A stretch of DNA of 64,000 nt, taken from positions 248,001 through 312,000 of the forward strand of contig JAHBXN010000001.1 of the NCBI GenBank assembly GCA_019636475.1. Reading direction: 5' to 3'. This stretch comes from Phycisphaerae bacterium (GTDB taxonomy: Bacteria > Planctomycetota > Phycisphaerae > UBA1845 > UTPLA1). Positions 28,001 to 35,802 of this stretch are shown here, piece after piece. The translations under genes were made by a program, and so were the position numbers. The notes beneath the pieces are model-generated. The model was given only the letters and a program-made list of their open reading frames with translations, was not told the origin of the DNA and ran no database searches. Positions within the stretch are counted from its first letter, which is position 1. Each line of letters starts with the position of its first letter.

Positions 28001-28736
28001 ATTGGAAGCGCGCCTCCGGACTTCAGAAGACCGCAGGGTCATCACCATCGATGAGGCCCGCGCAAAGATGTACGGGGGCGATGCAGTCGGATCCGTCGAG
28101 ATCGAGCTCGGAAAGCGCCGCGCCGAGTACAGAGCTTCGATCACGGCCAGGGACATGCAGCTCGATCAATACATCATGATACACCATCCACCCAGGTCCC
28201 CCACGGCAACCCCGGCGAATGCGGACATTGCAAAGGGGAGCGTGACCGGCAATCTTATTCTGAGCGGCATGACCGGACGGAACGGGTACAACGAGGGCAG
28301 CGGAGAATTCTACATCCGCGAGGCCCAGGTCTGGAAGCTCCCGTTGATCCTTGCGATATTCCAGGTTCTCAATCTCACACCGGATGAAAACGTGTTTCAC
28401 GACGGACTCCTGAAATTCTATCTTTCAGAAGATCGCGTGACGTTCCAGAAGATCGACCTGCAAGGCAAGGCAATGTCATTCATCGGGAGCGGAACCCTCG
28501 ATCTTGGGTCGAATCAGATCGATCTCGTGCTGCTGGCTGGCAGCCCGGTGCGCATCAAAGTCCCATTGTTGAGCGATCTTCTCGAAGGTGCGGCGAGGGA
28601 AATCATGGAGGTTCGCGTCACGGGCACGCTGGCTGAGCCGATAATCACGCCGCAGCCGCTCAAGAGCCTTACAAAGGCTCTGAAAACCGTATTCCCCGAT
28701 GCACCGCCGCCGCGGAAGCGGGAATCCCCAAACTAG
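25071..28736 (+). CDS. AsmA-like / DUF3971-type large envelope protein
   Basis: About 1221 residues. An N-terminal membrane anchor lies at about residues 40-60 (IGAATLALLLTGFGIYLLTT), followed by a very long beta-rich region built of repeated units of the type LHGRHGCG/GDSNGASMEF/ASHGAAAIQASG, as in AsmA, TamB and related bridge-type proteins. The last about 150 residues carry the AsmA-like C-terminal domain (GSGEFYIREAQVWKLPLI, VTFQKIDLQGKAMSFIGSGTLDL). Such proteins in Gram-negatives span the periplasm and move lipids to the outer membrane; this is the likely role but not shown. The ATG at 25071 is preferred over a TTG at 25059. It follows the membrane glycosyltransferase by 15 bases. Confidence 0.82.
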   Translation: MPQTSYRPSRLEHWRRFFASTTFLRHPVSVARERIGAATLALLLTGFGIYLLTTRDAAIRQRAIDFIRKSTPGGLEISVGSASFGMFDGITLHDVQLAVPSDDRLDPTAKDFSSRLIFSSPALKLVHNPWLLILGKLRVEQVTAVEPTIYLRHNVDTGLRNWQLLTAEKKNVGDRRQTYRPIITLRSARAVVVGIDSTGTRETREERLDADVRPHPQAETGYYIEVRRYSEPVERTTVYFDPGERMVANTPFVDARTIRLQLPKTARDLFDRIALRGEVRLSRLLYDSLSQENRDTEIVLRRVQCDIPLAILESEKPKEPADAGSPPTSDESLVHMNDVRGSITIIGDRFHMNIAGQVNNAPCRVHGELWNTTADEFKDFGVNVTVEARDLPVPEGKARNRLLAENARTPGALRNFLEDYGPHGKLNAYLKFTRRANQAGTMRTDGYVIPLGMRGSAKWFKYPLDEVRGTIHFAGTHVRIENLHGRHGCGSANINALIDVHTYYPDVDLDIQATSIPLDAKLFEALPDRYKSVLQRFRPRGMAHVRTRLQRPGVLQDQPKPKWTQLFTIDLVDVSASVQPHPYVLENIHGRLEVDGDRIQINRVSGDSNGASMEFDGYAIVPADGDPEMEVRVEATGIRMDAEYVASMPSKIAAELSQFRPVGVVDLVGIVSTHKSGGDMQWDLSAQLQDATIQYAQFPYLLEHAAGELEIDNDGVRILELNASHGAAAIQASGDVRRSTQGGRVVDLDFNARGVLLDETLHESLPTGLKDIWAMLNPHGKVRIRTHIRTETDELNSRLLHRTEIELIDAAILFRPFPLPLTAVNGKLMVINDRVEIVQLSARSQDATIQIRGDFQFGASGLQGVLRIEAQDLSFDETLVSALPTALQEFVRATQATGRFNLSLLPLQFTTDEEGRLEWRFSGAMTMAATNAKIGLKLESFNGCITGQGFVAGDGSVDLDARVSAQTVKMAGWLVNGLEARLRTSEDRRVITIDEARAKMYGGDAVGSVEIELGKRRAEYRASITARDMQLDQYIMIHHPPRSPTATPANADIAKGSVTGNLILSGMTGRNGYNEGSGEFYIREAQVWKLPLILAIFQVLNLTPDENVFHDGLLKFYLSEDRVTFQKIDLQGKAMSFIGSGTLDLGSNQIDLVLLAGSPVRIKVPLLSDLLEGAAREIMEVRVTGTLAEPIITPQPLKSLTKALKTVFPDAPPPRKRESPN

Positions 28737-28791
28737 CGACGCTTCGGCCAGTGCCCTATCATCGATCCCGGCTCCTGGCCGAATTGAAAAA

Positions 28792-30900
28792 ATGCTCGAT
28801 GCTTCTGCTTCCATCATGCGCGGCATGGCCGACCTCCGCGGACCGGCCGGCCGCTGGACACGCCTGTTCGCTCTCGGCATTGTCGTCGGTGTCCTCGGTG
28901 GGCTTGCCGCCGCCGCCCTCCATGCGCTGCTTGAGTTTGGAACGCACCATATCGTGGGCCGTGTGGCAAACCTCGGCGGCCTGGATACGTTCCGATTTGA
29001 ATGGGTCCTGCTGCTGATTCCGGCGATGGGCGGACTGGCGTCGGGAATCATCACGACGCGATTTGTCCCGACGGCGCGCGAGCACGGAACCAATGCCGTC
29101 GCCCGGGCATTCCATCACAGCCTCGGTCATCTTCCGCTCAAAGGTCCGCTTGTTCGAAGCCTGGCCTCGGTCGGCGTCATTTCCTGCGGCGGATGCGCCG
29201 GGCCGGAAGGCCCCATCGCAGGTCTGGGCGCGGCGATCGGTTCTGCTGTCGGACGGCTTTTCAAATTGACCGCGCGCGAGCGACGATACATGCTCCTGGC
29301 CGGCTGCGCAGCCGGCGTCGGCGCGATTTTTCAATGTCCTCTGGGCGGCGCGCTGTTTGCAACGAGCGTTCTATACAGCGAAGAAGAGTTCGAGTCCGGC
29401 GCGATGGTGCCTTCGTTTGTCGCCTCGGTTATCGCCTACACGACGTTCAAAACGATTCTCGGGGGTCTGGGCAGCGGCGGTTTCCTGCTGTCCACCAATC
29501 TGAGCGGCGGATTGACGTTTGCTCACCCGTGGGAACTCGTCCCCTACGCATTTCTCGGCCCGCTCTGCGGGCTGATCTCGATTTTCCTCAGCGCTTCATT
29601 CTTCTACGCTGAGCATCGCCTCGTGCCCAATTCGTCCCTGCCGAAATGGTTGCTGCCGGGAATCGGTGGACTGGCTACCGGCGCGCTGGCCTGCATGCTC
29701 CCCCAGGTCATGGATTATCGATACGAGTTCGTTCAGAACGCCATGACCGGATTCCGCGAATCGGGCATCGAATCCGCCTTTGGTTCGTGGAACTTCGTGA
29801 AGCTATTCGGCGCGGTGGCTGTTGCAAAGTGCATCGCAAATGTCTGTACGGTCGGGAGTGGCGGCTCGGGGGGAAACTTCGGCCCCTGTGTTTTCATCGG
29901 CGGGACCGTGGGCGCCTTCATGGGAGCACTGCTCGAAGCGCTCTTTCCAGGGCAGATACCGGAACATCTCCGACAGGCGTTGATTCCTGTCGGCATCGGA
30001 GGCGTTCTCGCCGCGGGGATGCGCACGCCCGTCGCCGCGATGGTCATGGTGATGGAAATGACAGGCAGCTACGGCCTGATCGTCCCGCTTATGCTCGTAT
30101 GCATGAGCGCTTACGTGGTCGGCCGTCGCTGGGGACTGAATGATGAACAGGTTCCAACATCCGCGCAGTCGCCGGCTCACGCGGGAGACGCCGTCGTCCA
30201 CCTGCTGGAGAACTGGCAGGTCGCGGATGTCATGGAGCCGACATGGCCTGACACCGTGTCACCCGAGACGCCGCTCCGAACAATGATCGAGCGGATTCGC
30301 CCCGGTACCCGCCCGGTCTTCGCAGTCACCGAACAAGGCAGGCTGCGCGGCCTCGTGTCAGTGCCGGACATCCAGCGAATCATGGAAGAGCCTTCGATGG
30401 CCGAAGTGGTCATCGCCGCCGACATGATGACCGAGCAGCTTGACACTGTTCACCCGGACACGGACGTCTACAGCGCGCTGGCGGTCTTCCGCCGGGGTAA
30501 TCACGAGGTTCTCCCCGTCGTGCAGCGCGGTCCCGAGGCAAACTGGGTCGGAATGCTCTCCCGAAAACAGGTCTACGAGCAGATTCAGAATCACCTCGCC
30601 GAAATGCACCGGGTCATGTTCCGCGAACACACGGGCCTAGTGGCGATTGAGCAGGAGGGCAAGCTGCAGCAGCTGGTCATGGGCGTCGCGCCCATGAAGT
30701 CCGACATGATACAGCGGCTGCTCGTCCCAATTGATGTCGTTGGCAAGTCACTACGCGACGCCGATTTCCGACGGCACTACGGCGCTCAGGTCATCGCCAT
30801 CGAAAACCCTGACGGCCGGATCGAATGTCCGCCGAATCTCGATACCCCGCTCATGACCGGCCAGCGGTTGATCGCGATTGTCTGGACCGGCGAGAAGTAG
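28792..30900 (+). CDS. ClC-type chloride channel/antiporter with CBS and RCK-C domains
   Basis: 702 residues. The ClC core occupies about residues 15-440, with the selectivity-filter helices GCAGPEGPIAGLG (with the gating-type Glu, about 135-147) and SGGSGGNFGPCVFIGG (about 355-370), and the third conserved PVAAMVMVMEMTGSY. Two CBS domains follow (about 465-590), then a TrkA-C/RCK-C-like domain near the end (IDVVGKSLRDADFRRHYGAQVIAIE, about 640-665). The presence of the external Glu suggests a proton-coupled antiporter. The CBS and RCK-C parts suggest gating by nucleotides or ions. It begins 55 bases after the AsmA-like stop. Confidence 0.9.
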   Translation: MLDASASIMRGMADLRGPAGRWTRLFALGIVVGVLGGLAAAALHALLEFGTHHIVGRVANLGGLDTFRFEWVLLLIPAMGGLASGIITTRFVPTAREHGTNAVARAFHHSLGHLPLKGPLVRSLASVGVISCGGCAGPEGPIAGLGAAIGSAVGRLFKLTARERRYMLLAGCAAGVGAIFQCPLGGALFATSVLYSEEEFESGAMVPSFVASVIAYTTFKTILGGLGSGGFLLSTNLSGGLTFAHPWELVPYAFLGPLCGLISIFLSASFFYAEHRLVPNSSLPKWLLPGIGGLATGALACMLPQVMDYRYEFVQNAMTGFRESGIESAFGSWNFVKLFGAVAVAKCIANVCTVGSGGSGGNFGPCVFIGGTVGAFMGALLEALFPGQIPEHLRQALIPVGIGGVLAAGMRTPVAAMVMVMEMTGSYGLIVPLMLVCMSAYVVGRRWGLNDEQVPTSAQSPAHAGDAVVHLLENWQVADVMEPTWPDTVSPETPLRTMIERIRPGTRPVFAVTEQGRLRGLVSVPDIQRIMEEPSMAEVVIAADMMTEQLDTVHPDTDVYSALAVFRRGNHEVLPVVQRGPEANWVGMLSRKQVYEQIQNHLAEMHRVMFREHTGLVAIEQEGKLQQLVMGVAPMKSDMIQRLLVPIDVVGKSLRDADFRRHYGAQVIAIENPDGRIECPPNLDTPLMTGQRLIAIVWTGEK

Positions 30901-30968
30901 ATCGGCCTCCGAGGAGAATTCCACACCTCAACGAAGATCGGCGAATCGGAATGAAATCAGGCCCGAAC

Positions 30969-31042
30969 TGCTGGCGACTGGAGTCGAACCAGTGACCTTG
31001 GGTTTATGAATCCCATGCTCTAACCAACTGAGCTACGCCAGC
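30969..31042 (-). tRNA. tRNA-Met (CAU anticodon)
   Basis: Minus strand, 74 bases with the discriminator A. Acceptor stem GCTGGCG/CGCCAGC is perfect, D stem GCTC/GAGC, anticodon arm TGGGA-TTCATAA-ACCCA with CAT and one A-A pair at the loop end, and T stem ACTGG/CCAGT with TTCGAGT loop. The CCA end is not encoded. It could be an elongator Met tRNA or the Ile2 tRNA that TilS modifies; the mismatched initiator-type acceptor end is absent. Confidence 0.93.
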
Positions 31043-31174
31043 GATTGACTGCCCTACTTTATACGACTCTCCGTCGGATTCGGCAAGCAGCCGTTGCGGG
31101 ACTTCGCCCACCCGGGCGGCCGTCCTGCATCGCCGATCGCGACGAGCCAGGCGGCGACATACCCCCGGTTGTGC

Positions 31175-31882
31175 TCATTTTCGCTTCCGGGGATTACTCG
31201 GTCTTTGAGTCTTCTTCGGTCGTCCGCGAACCGGACTGGCGGCGGTTCGCAGCGCTTCCAGTTCAGCACGAAGGACGTCCATCTGCTCTCTCAGGGCGGC
31301 CAGCGAACCCGGATCGCTGTCAGGCTCGCCTCCCGGGTCCGATCGCCCGCCGCCCATGACCGGTTCGACGGGAGACTCGCGCGCCGCATCGGCGGACGGC
31401 TGATTCGAACCGCTTTGTGCACCCGAGCCGAATCCATGCGGCCCCGCGCCGGAGATCCCGCCATTCGGAATGAGCATGCGCACCCAGTCAAATGGCGCCA
31501 TGGGCGTGAGCGCGCTGAATCCGATTCGCCGGAGGTAATCGTCGAATTGCCTGCGGGACTGGACAAACGCGTCCATCGCGCCGGCGAAGTACTGATCGAT
31601 GAACTTCCGGATCATTTGTTCGTTGGCCTGAATCGCCTGGTGCAGCAGTGAGGACGGAAACAAATCAAGTTTTGGCGGATCGTGTTCAAGGATGATCAGG
31701 GCGAGCACGACGTTGGTGATATCGGTACCGGTGGCGGAGTCCGTGACGTGGATCTGGTTGCCGCTTCGAACGAGATCGTGGAGGTCCGAGAGCGTGACAT
31801 GCCGGCTGCGAGAGACGTCATAGAAGCGGCGATTGGGATATTTTTTGATCTCGAAACGCCGCGGTGCACTGGACTGGGTCAT
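31175..31882 (-). CDS. phaR: PHA accumulation regulator PhaR
   Basis: 235 residues. The first about 65 residues are the PHB/PHA regulator DNA-binding domain (FEIKKYPNRRFYDVSRSRHVTL..., with ITNVVLALIILE), which in other bacteria binds phasin promoters and is released by binding nascent polymer. A second domain (about 70-125, FPSSLLHQAIQANEQMIRKFIDQYF) is the family accumulation module. The C-terminal about 90 residues are low-complexity, rich in Gly, Ser, Pro and Asp. A GAGGAAGG ribosome-binding site precedes the ATG. It is divergent from the phasin gene, as in other PHA loci. Confidence 0.93.
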   Translation of the reverse strand: MTQSSAPRRFEIKKYPNRRFYDVSRSRHVTLSDLHDLVRSGNQIHVTDSATGTDITNVVLALIILEHDPPKLDLFPSSLLHQAIQANEQMIRKFIDQYFAGAMDAFVQSRRQFDDYLRRIGFSALTPMAPFDWVRMLIPNGGISGAGPHGFGSGAQSGSNQPSADAARESPVEPVMGGGRSDPGGEPDSDPGSLAALREQMDVLRAELEALRTAASPVRGRPKKTQRPSNPRKRK

Positions 31883-31945
31883 GACTTTACCCTTCCTCGT
31901 TATTTCGCGAACGCAATAAATTTACGTTAATCGCACAATCCACCA

Positions 31946-32052
31946 ACATTCAGTAAATGTAAAGCATTATATTCAATGCTCTTACGTGTATCCAGGTATT
32001 TTTTGCGATTGCACAAATTTCTGTTGCCGACCGCAAAAGACGACGATATAGT
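31946..32052 (+). promoter_or_regulatory. phaR-phasin intergenic region: candidate phasin promoter and PhaR sites
   Basis: The phasin promoter is TTGCCG (32024-32029), 17 bases, TATAGT (32047-32052). The -35 box is part of an inverted repeat TTGC-N5-GCAA (32024-32036). Further palindromes are ACATT-N5-AATGT (31946-31960) and AGCATT-N6-AATGCT (31963-31980). GCACAA occurs at 31933-31938 and 32011-32016. The region is AT-rich compared with its surroundings. An operator for PhaR over the -35 box fits known PhaR control of phasins; this is inference. Confidence 0.55.
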
Positions 32053-32118
32053 TATAGCAGAAATCGGGAACAACACCGAACTGAGGAAAAGGAAAGTTTC
32101 GAGTAAGGAGCAACGACG

Positions 32119-32595
32119 ATGGCAGCGCAGACGATGGACAGCAAGACGATGAACAACAACGGCGTGGACAACATGTTCAAGACCGTTAACGAGAACTTCC
32201 GAACTGCTTACGATAACAGCGTGAAGTTCCAGCAGGACACCATGAAGGCTGTCACCGGCATGTTTAACGGTTGCGATTCCATGGATGACTATCGCAGCAA
32301 GTTCGAAGTCATGGCAAACGACACGATCAACATGGTCCGCAAGAACGCCGAGCAGACCCAGAAGTCCTTCGACGAGAACTGCAAGAATGGCATGAACGTC
32401 ATTAAGAAGGCGTTCGAGACGACCCGGGGCGACAACAAGGACATGTTCGTCATGAGCCGCGACATGTTTTCGACCATGTTCGACATGATGAAGTCAAATG
32501 TCGAAATGTTCACCAGGACGACCACGGCCACCATCGAGAACATGAGCGATTTCGTCAACAAGTCGATCAGTTCGACCGCGCCCAAGGGCAAGTGA
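32119..32595 (+). CDS. phaP: Phasin, PHA granule surface protein
   Basis: 158 residues, entirely helical and amphipathic, without Trp and rich in Met, Asn, Lys and Asp. It has the heptad pattern of phasin-family proteins (ENFRTAYDNSVKFQQDTMKAV, then NDTINMVRKNAEQTQKSFDENC). It coats PHA granules and limits their size. AAGGAG lies 8 bases before the ATG. The call rests on composition and on the phaR-phaE-phaC surroundings; a precise subfamily is uncertain. Confidence 0.85.
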   Translation: MAAQTMDSKTMNNNGVDNMFKTVNENFRTAYDNSVKFQQDTMKAVTGMFNGCDSMDDYRSKFEVMANDTINMVRKNAEQTQKSFDENCKNGMNVIKKAFETTRGDNKDMFVMSRDMFSTMFDMMKSNVEMFTRTTTATIENMSDFVNKSISSTAPKGK

Positions 32596-32772
32596 TAAAC
32601 TGCCCGCCCGGCAGGCCGGCCTTCGCGGCCGAAGGTCGATCCGGACAGATGCCACCGGCATCCATGTTCATTGCGGCAGCCGATTTGCAATAACAACAGC
32701 GACTGACTCCCGGCATTTCGGTGCCCATCATGAACAGGACAACACCCCGCACGCCGGTGTAACGATTCCGAG

Positions 32773-32809
32773 GCCACGGGCGCGACCCAGTCGTTCCCGT
32801 GGCATTTTT
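32773..32809 (+). terminator. Rho-independent terminator downstream of the phasin gene
   Basis: GCCACGGG (32773-32780) pairs perfectly with CCCGTGGC (32796-32803), followed by ATTTTTC. It lies about 180 bases after the phasin stop and 42 bases before the next start, so the phasin message is likely separate from phaE-phaC. The rest of 32596-32772 shows no gene. Confidence 0.75.
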
Positions 32810-32850
32810 CATTCTACGTGCGGCGCAGTCGCCGCCAGGGAAGACAAAAC

Positions 32851-33354
32851 ATGGCTGATCAGCGAATCACGACCGATCCATTCGCAAATTTCTGGAACGA
32901 ATTCATGTCGCGCGTCGGCGTGGACGGCTCTGCCGCAAACAATGGCGCCGGTCCTGTCCCGGCATTTACGGAGTCATCGCGTCAGATGCAGCGCATCTTC
33001 TTTGATACGATGGCGAAGTACGCCGACGACTTCATGCGATCAGAGCAGTTTCTGACAGCCATGAAGCAAACCATGGATCAGTCGCTGCAGATGAAGCGGC
33101 TTTTCGACGACTTCCTCGTGAAGGCCCAAAGAGGAATGCAGGCGCCCGTGCGGGCCGACGTCGACGACATCGCGAGCCTCATGCGGGGAATTGAGAATCG
33201 CGTATTAAACCGTCTGGATGCACTGGAGGAGAAGGTCGCAGCAGTGGAAGAGTCGCAGCGGAGCGGACGCGGCGTCAAGGCGAGCCTGACGAAGCGTCCC
33301 TCCGTTTCGGCGACCCGCGCCAAACGGCAGGCGGGCGGCAAAGGCAAACGCTAA
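32851..33354 (+). CDS. phaE: Short PhaE-like subunit of class III PHA synthase
   Basis: 167 residues, mainly helical (FFDTMAKYADDFMRSEQFLTAMKQTMDQS...). The segment PVRADVDDIASLMRGIENRVLNRLDALEEKVA (about residues 100-130) resembles the C-terminal conserved part of PhaE, which reads PTRxEVDEL... with a coiled coil. A basic tail (AKRQAGGKGKR) ends it. Classical PhaE has 350-400 residues, so this is a half-size form lacking most of the N-terminal region. The position directly before a class III phaC supports the call; sequence alone is modest. Confidence 0.75.
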   Translation: MADQRITTDPFANFWNEFMSRVGVDGSAANNGAGPVPAFTESSRQMQRIFFDTMAKYADDFMRSEQFLTAMKQTMDQSLQMKRLFDDFLVKAQRGMQAPVRADVDDIASLMRGIENRVLNRLDALEEKVAAVEESQRSGRGVKASLTKRPSVSATRAKRQAGGKGKR

Positions 33355-33416
33355 ACAGAACCACGACCCGGACGAGACGTTTCACGATTACAGCACGGTC
33401 TCGAGAGGCCCCACTC

Positions 33417-34523
33417 ATGAACAGCACCTTTACGAACCCGTTCGCGGCGATGTTCCCGCAAAACGCATCCGCCTTTCTCCCTGATGTCGAGGGCTTTCGC
33501 CAGCGCATGATGGCCATGCCGAAGATCATGGAAATCGCCCAGCGCGTGAAGGTCGGGGCTTCACCCAGCGAGGTCATCTATCAGGAAGACAAGCTGCGTG
33601 TTCTCCATTACGAGTCCGATGTCCCGAAGCAGTATCGCACGCCGATCATACTCTGCTTCGCACTTGTCAATCGGCCGTACATTCTGGACTTGCTGCCGCA
33701 CAAAAGCGTCGTTCAGCAGTTTCTCCGCGCGGGCTTCGACGTCTTCCTGATTGACTGGGGCGTGCCTTCCGAATCCGACCGCCACCTCACCATCGAACAC
33801 TATGTCGAGCGCTACCTGCACAACGTCGTCCGCGAGGTCGCCAAGTTCTGCGAGGTCGATCAGGTTTCACTTCTTGGCTATTGCATGGGTGGAACGCTCA
33901 GCGCGATGTACACTTCGCTCCACCAGGAAATGATTCGCAACTTCATACTGATGGCCGCTCCGATCGACTGGTCCAGCCGCGAAAGCCTCCTGGGTGCATG
34001 GACGGATCCGAAATACTTCGACGTCGATGCAATGATCGACGCATTCGGCAACGCGCCGCCCCAGTGGCTTCAGGGATCCTTCGCCATTCTCAAGCCGGTC
34101 AGCAATTTGATCGAGAAGTGGTTCGGCTTCTATGAGAAAATGACGGACGAAAAATTCGTCGAGGAATTCGTCGCGATGGAAACATGGGGCAACGACAACA
34201 TCCCCGTCGCCGGCGAAACATTCCGGCAATTCGTGAAGGATTGCTTCCAGAAAAACCTGCTCCTCCAGGGTAAGATGCGACTGGGCACAAAGCGGATCGA
34301 CCTTCGCAACATCACCTGCCCCGTGCTCAATCTCATGGCATCGAACGACCACCTCGTACCTTGCGGCCAGAGCGCGCCGTTCAACGACGCAATTGGCTCG
34401 ACCGATCGAAAGTCGATCACATTCCCGGCGGGCCACATCGGATTGTCGGTCGGCAGCAAAGCGCACAAGGAGTTATGGCCCAGGGCTTGCGAGTGGCTGG
34501 GAGAGCGCAGCGAGAGAATCTGA
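33417..34523 (+). CDS. phaC: Class III poly(R)-hydroxyalkanoate synthase
   Basis: Polymerises (R)-3-hydroxyacyl-CoA into PHA. 368 residues, the length of class III PhaC rather than the about 560-600 of class I. The catalytic Cys is in the lipase-like box GYCMGGTLSAM (about residue 163). The catalytic Asp is in NLMASNDHLVP (about 310) and the His in FPAGHIGLSVGS (about 340). The DWGVPSESDR motif is also typical. It follows the short PhaE-like gene by 62 bases. Confidence 0.95.
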   Translation: MNSTFTNPFAAMFPQNASAFLPDVEGFRQRMMAMPKIMEIAQRVKVGASPSEVIYQEDKLRVLHYESDVPKQYRTPIILCFALVNRPYILDLLPHKSVVQQFLRAGFDVFLIDWGVPSESDRHLTIEHYVERYLHNVVREVAKFCEVDQVSLLGYCMGGTLSAMYTSLHQEMIRNFILMAAPIDWSSRESLLGAWTDPKYFDVDAMIDAFGNAPPQWLQGSFAILKPVSNLIEKWFGFYEKMTDEKFVEEFVAMETWGNDNIPVAGETFRQFVKDCFQKNLLLQGKMRLGTKRIDLRNITCPVLNLMASNDHLVPCGQSAPFNDAIGSTDRKSITFPAGHIGLSVGSKAHKELWPRACEWLGERSERI

Positions 34524-34641
34524 CGTATCGTCCACGGAACGGAAATCGCCGCCCAGCGCGGCATGTGCAAGGATGCAATGATCTGGGGGAGTCGTCTCGG
34601 CACGCAAAGCGCCGAATGATCCGGCAAAGGGGTATTAAATC

Positions 34642-35457
34642 ATGGAACTCAAAGGTAAAACAGCGGTCGTCACGGGCGCAGCCAGCGGTATTGGCCTGGC
34701 CACCTGCGAAGCAATGGCAAAAGAGGGAGTCACCGGCATCGCGATGGTCGATCGAAGTGCGGCCGTTTCCGATGCCGCACAAAATCTGAATTCGACGGCA
34801 GGGCGCGAAGTCGCCTTTCCGTTCATCGGCGACGTCACGAGTCAGGATTTTCGCAAATCGGTCTTCGCCGCGATGCACCAGCGGTTTGGCGCGGTCCAGC
34901 TCTGCGTTCCGGCAGCAGGGATCACGCGCGATCGCCTGTCGCTCAAAATCGATAAGGAAACCGGCAAGGCCGACATCTATCCACTGGACGACATGCGGAC
35001 ACTGCTCGACATCAACCTGATTGCACCCATCTACTGGGCCATCGAGACCATCGCAAGCATTGCGGCAGATCGCGTGCGCCGGCGACTGGGTCGATGGGAT
35101 TCTTCAGAAGGCGCGCAAGGCTGTGTCGTCTTGATCGGTTCTGTGTCGTCATCCGGCAACAAGGGTCAGATCTCGTACGCGACAGCAAAGGCCGGACTCG
35201 AAGGCGCACAAGCAACGCTCGCCAAAGAGGCCATCTACTTCGGCACGCGGTGCGCAATCATCCATCCGGGCTATACAGACACGCCGATGGTTCGATCACT
35301 CGGTGAGGATTTCATCAGGGAGCAAATTCTCCCCCACACGCAACTGAGGCGACTTTGCCGCCCCGCCGAGATTGCCGATGCGATCGTCTTCATGCTCAAG
35401 AACTCGGCGGTCAGCGGTTCGCTCTGGGTCGATGCCGGCTGGCATCCGGCGGCGTGA
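34642..35457 (+). CDS. Short-chain dehydrogenase/reductase, likely acetoacetyl-CoA-type
   Basis: 271 residues. Rossmann motif TGAASGIG (about residue 11) and catalytic YATAKAG (YxxxK, about 178) with the Ser in IGSVSSSG. The usual NNAG is AAG here, the specificity loop has an unusual insertion (about 125-145, ADRVRRRLGRWDSSEGAQG), and VDAGWHP ends it. The family includes FabG/PhaB-type enzymes that reduce 3-ketoacyl-CoA. It follows phaC and probably feeds (R)-hydroxyacyl-CoA to it. Substrate and cofactor are unproven; the segment before the insertion resembles FabG4-type proteins. Confidence 0.75.
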   Translation: MELKGKTAVVTGAASGIGLATCEAMAKEGVTGIAMVDRSAAVSDAAQNLNSTAGREVAFPFIGDVTSQDFRKSVFAAMHQRFGAVQLCVPAAGITRDRLSLKIDKETGKADIYPLDDMRTLLDINLIAPIYWAIETIASIAADRVRRRLGRWDSSEGAQGCVVLIGSVSSSGNKGQISYATAKAGLEGAQATLAKEAIYFGTRCAIIHPGYTDTPMVRSLGEDFIREQILPHTQLRRLCRPAEIADAIVFMLKNSAVSGSLWVDAGWHPAA

Positions 35458-35802
35458 GGCCGCGCCCCGCCGAGCCGCCCGACATTCTGTTTCCCAACCC
35501 AACGGATCGCCGCTGCAGCCCGACCGAAGATCCGCTCCGCCGGAACATTGCCGGCTCTGCCGCACGCTGGATGTCGATCGGGGTCCGCCGCAGGTGCAGG
35601 TTGGTGCCGCGCGCAGCTCCCGAACCCCTTCGGGCGAGCCAGCGTGTGCCGTGCCACTCACTGGACAAGCGAGCAATGGGCCGCCGCCCGTTTTTCGCTT
35701 CGCATTTGCCCGCCGACCCCGTTACAATCCGCTTTCGCAGGTCCGATCCGGAAGTTTCTCCGGCCGACGGTTGCACGTCTTCAGAAACTTGAGGTGACAA
35801 TC
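35458..35802 (+). other. Gap between two SDR genes
   Basis: 345 bases. Long open frames on both strands are without a start signal or family resemblance. A short GGGC-CGCC-GCCC stem followed by GTTTTT is near 35680-35700 and could terminate the first SDR message. A TACAAT at about 35720 might be a -10 element for the next gene, but no matching -35 was found. Nothing else is evident. Confidence 0.4.
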
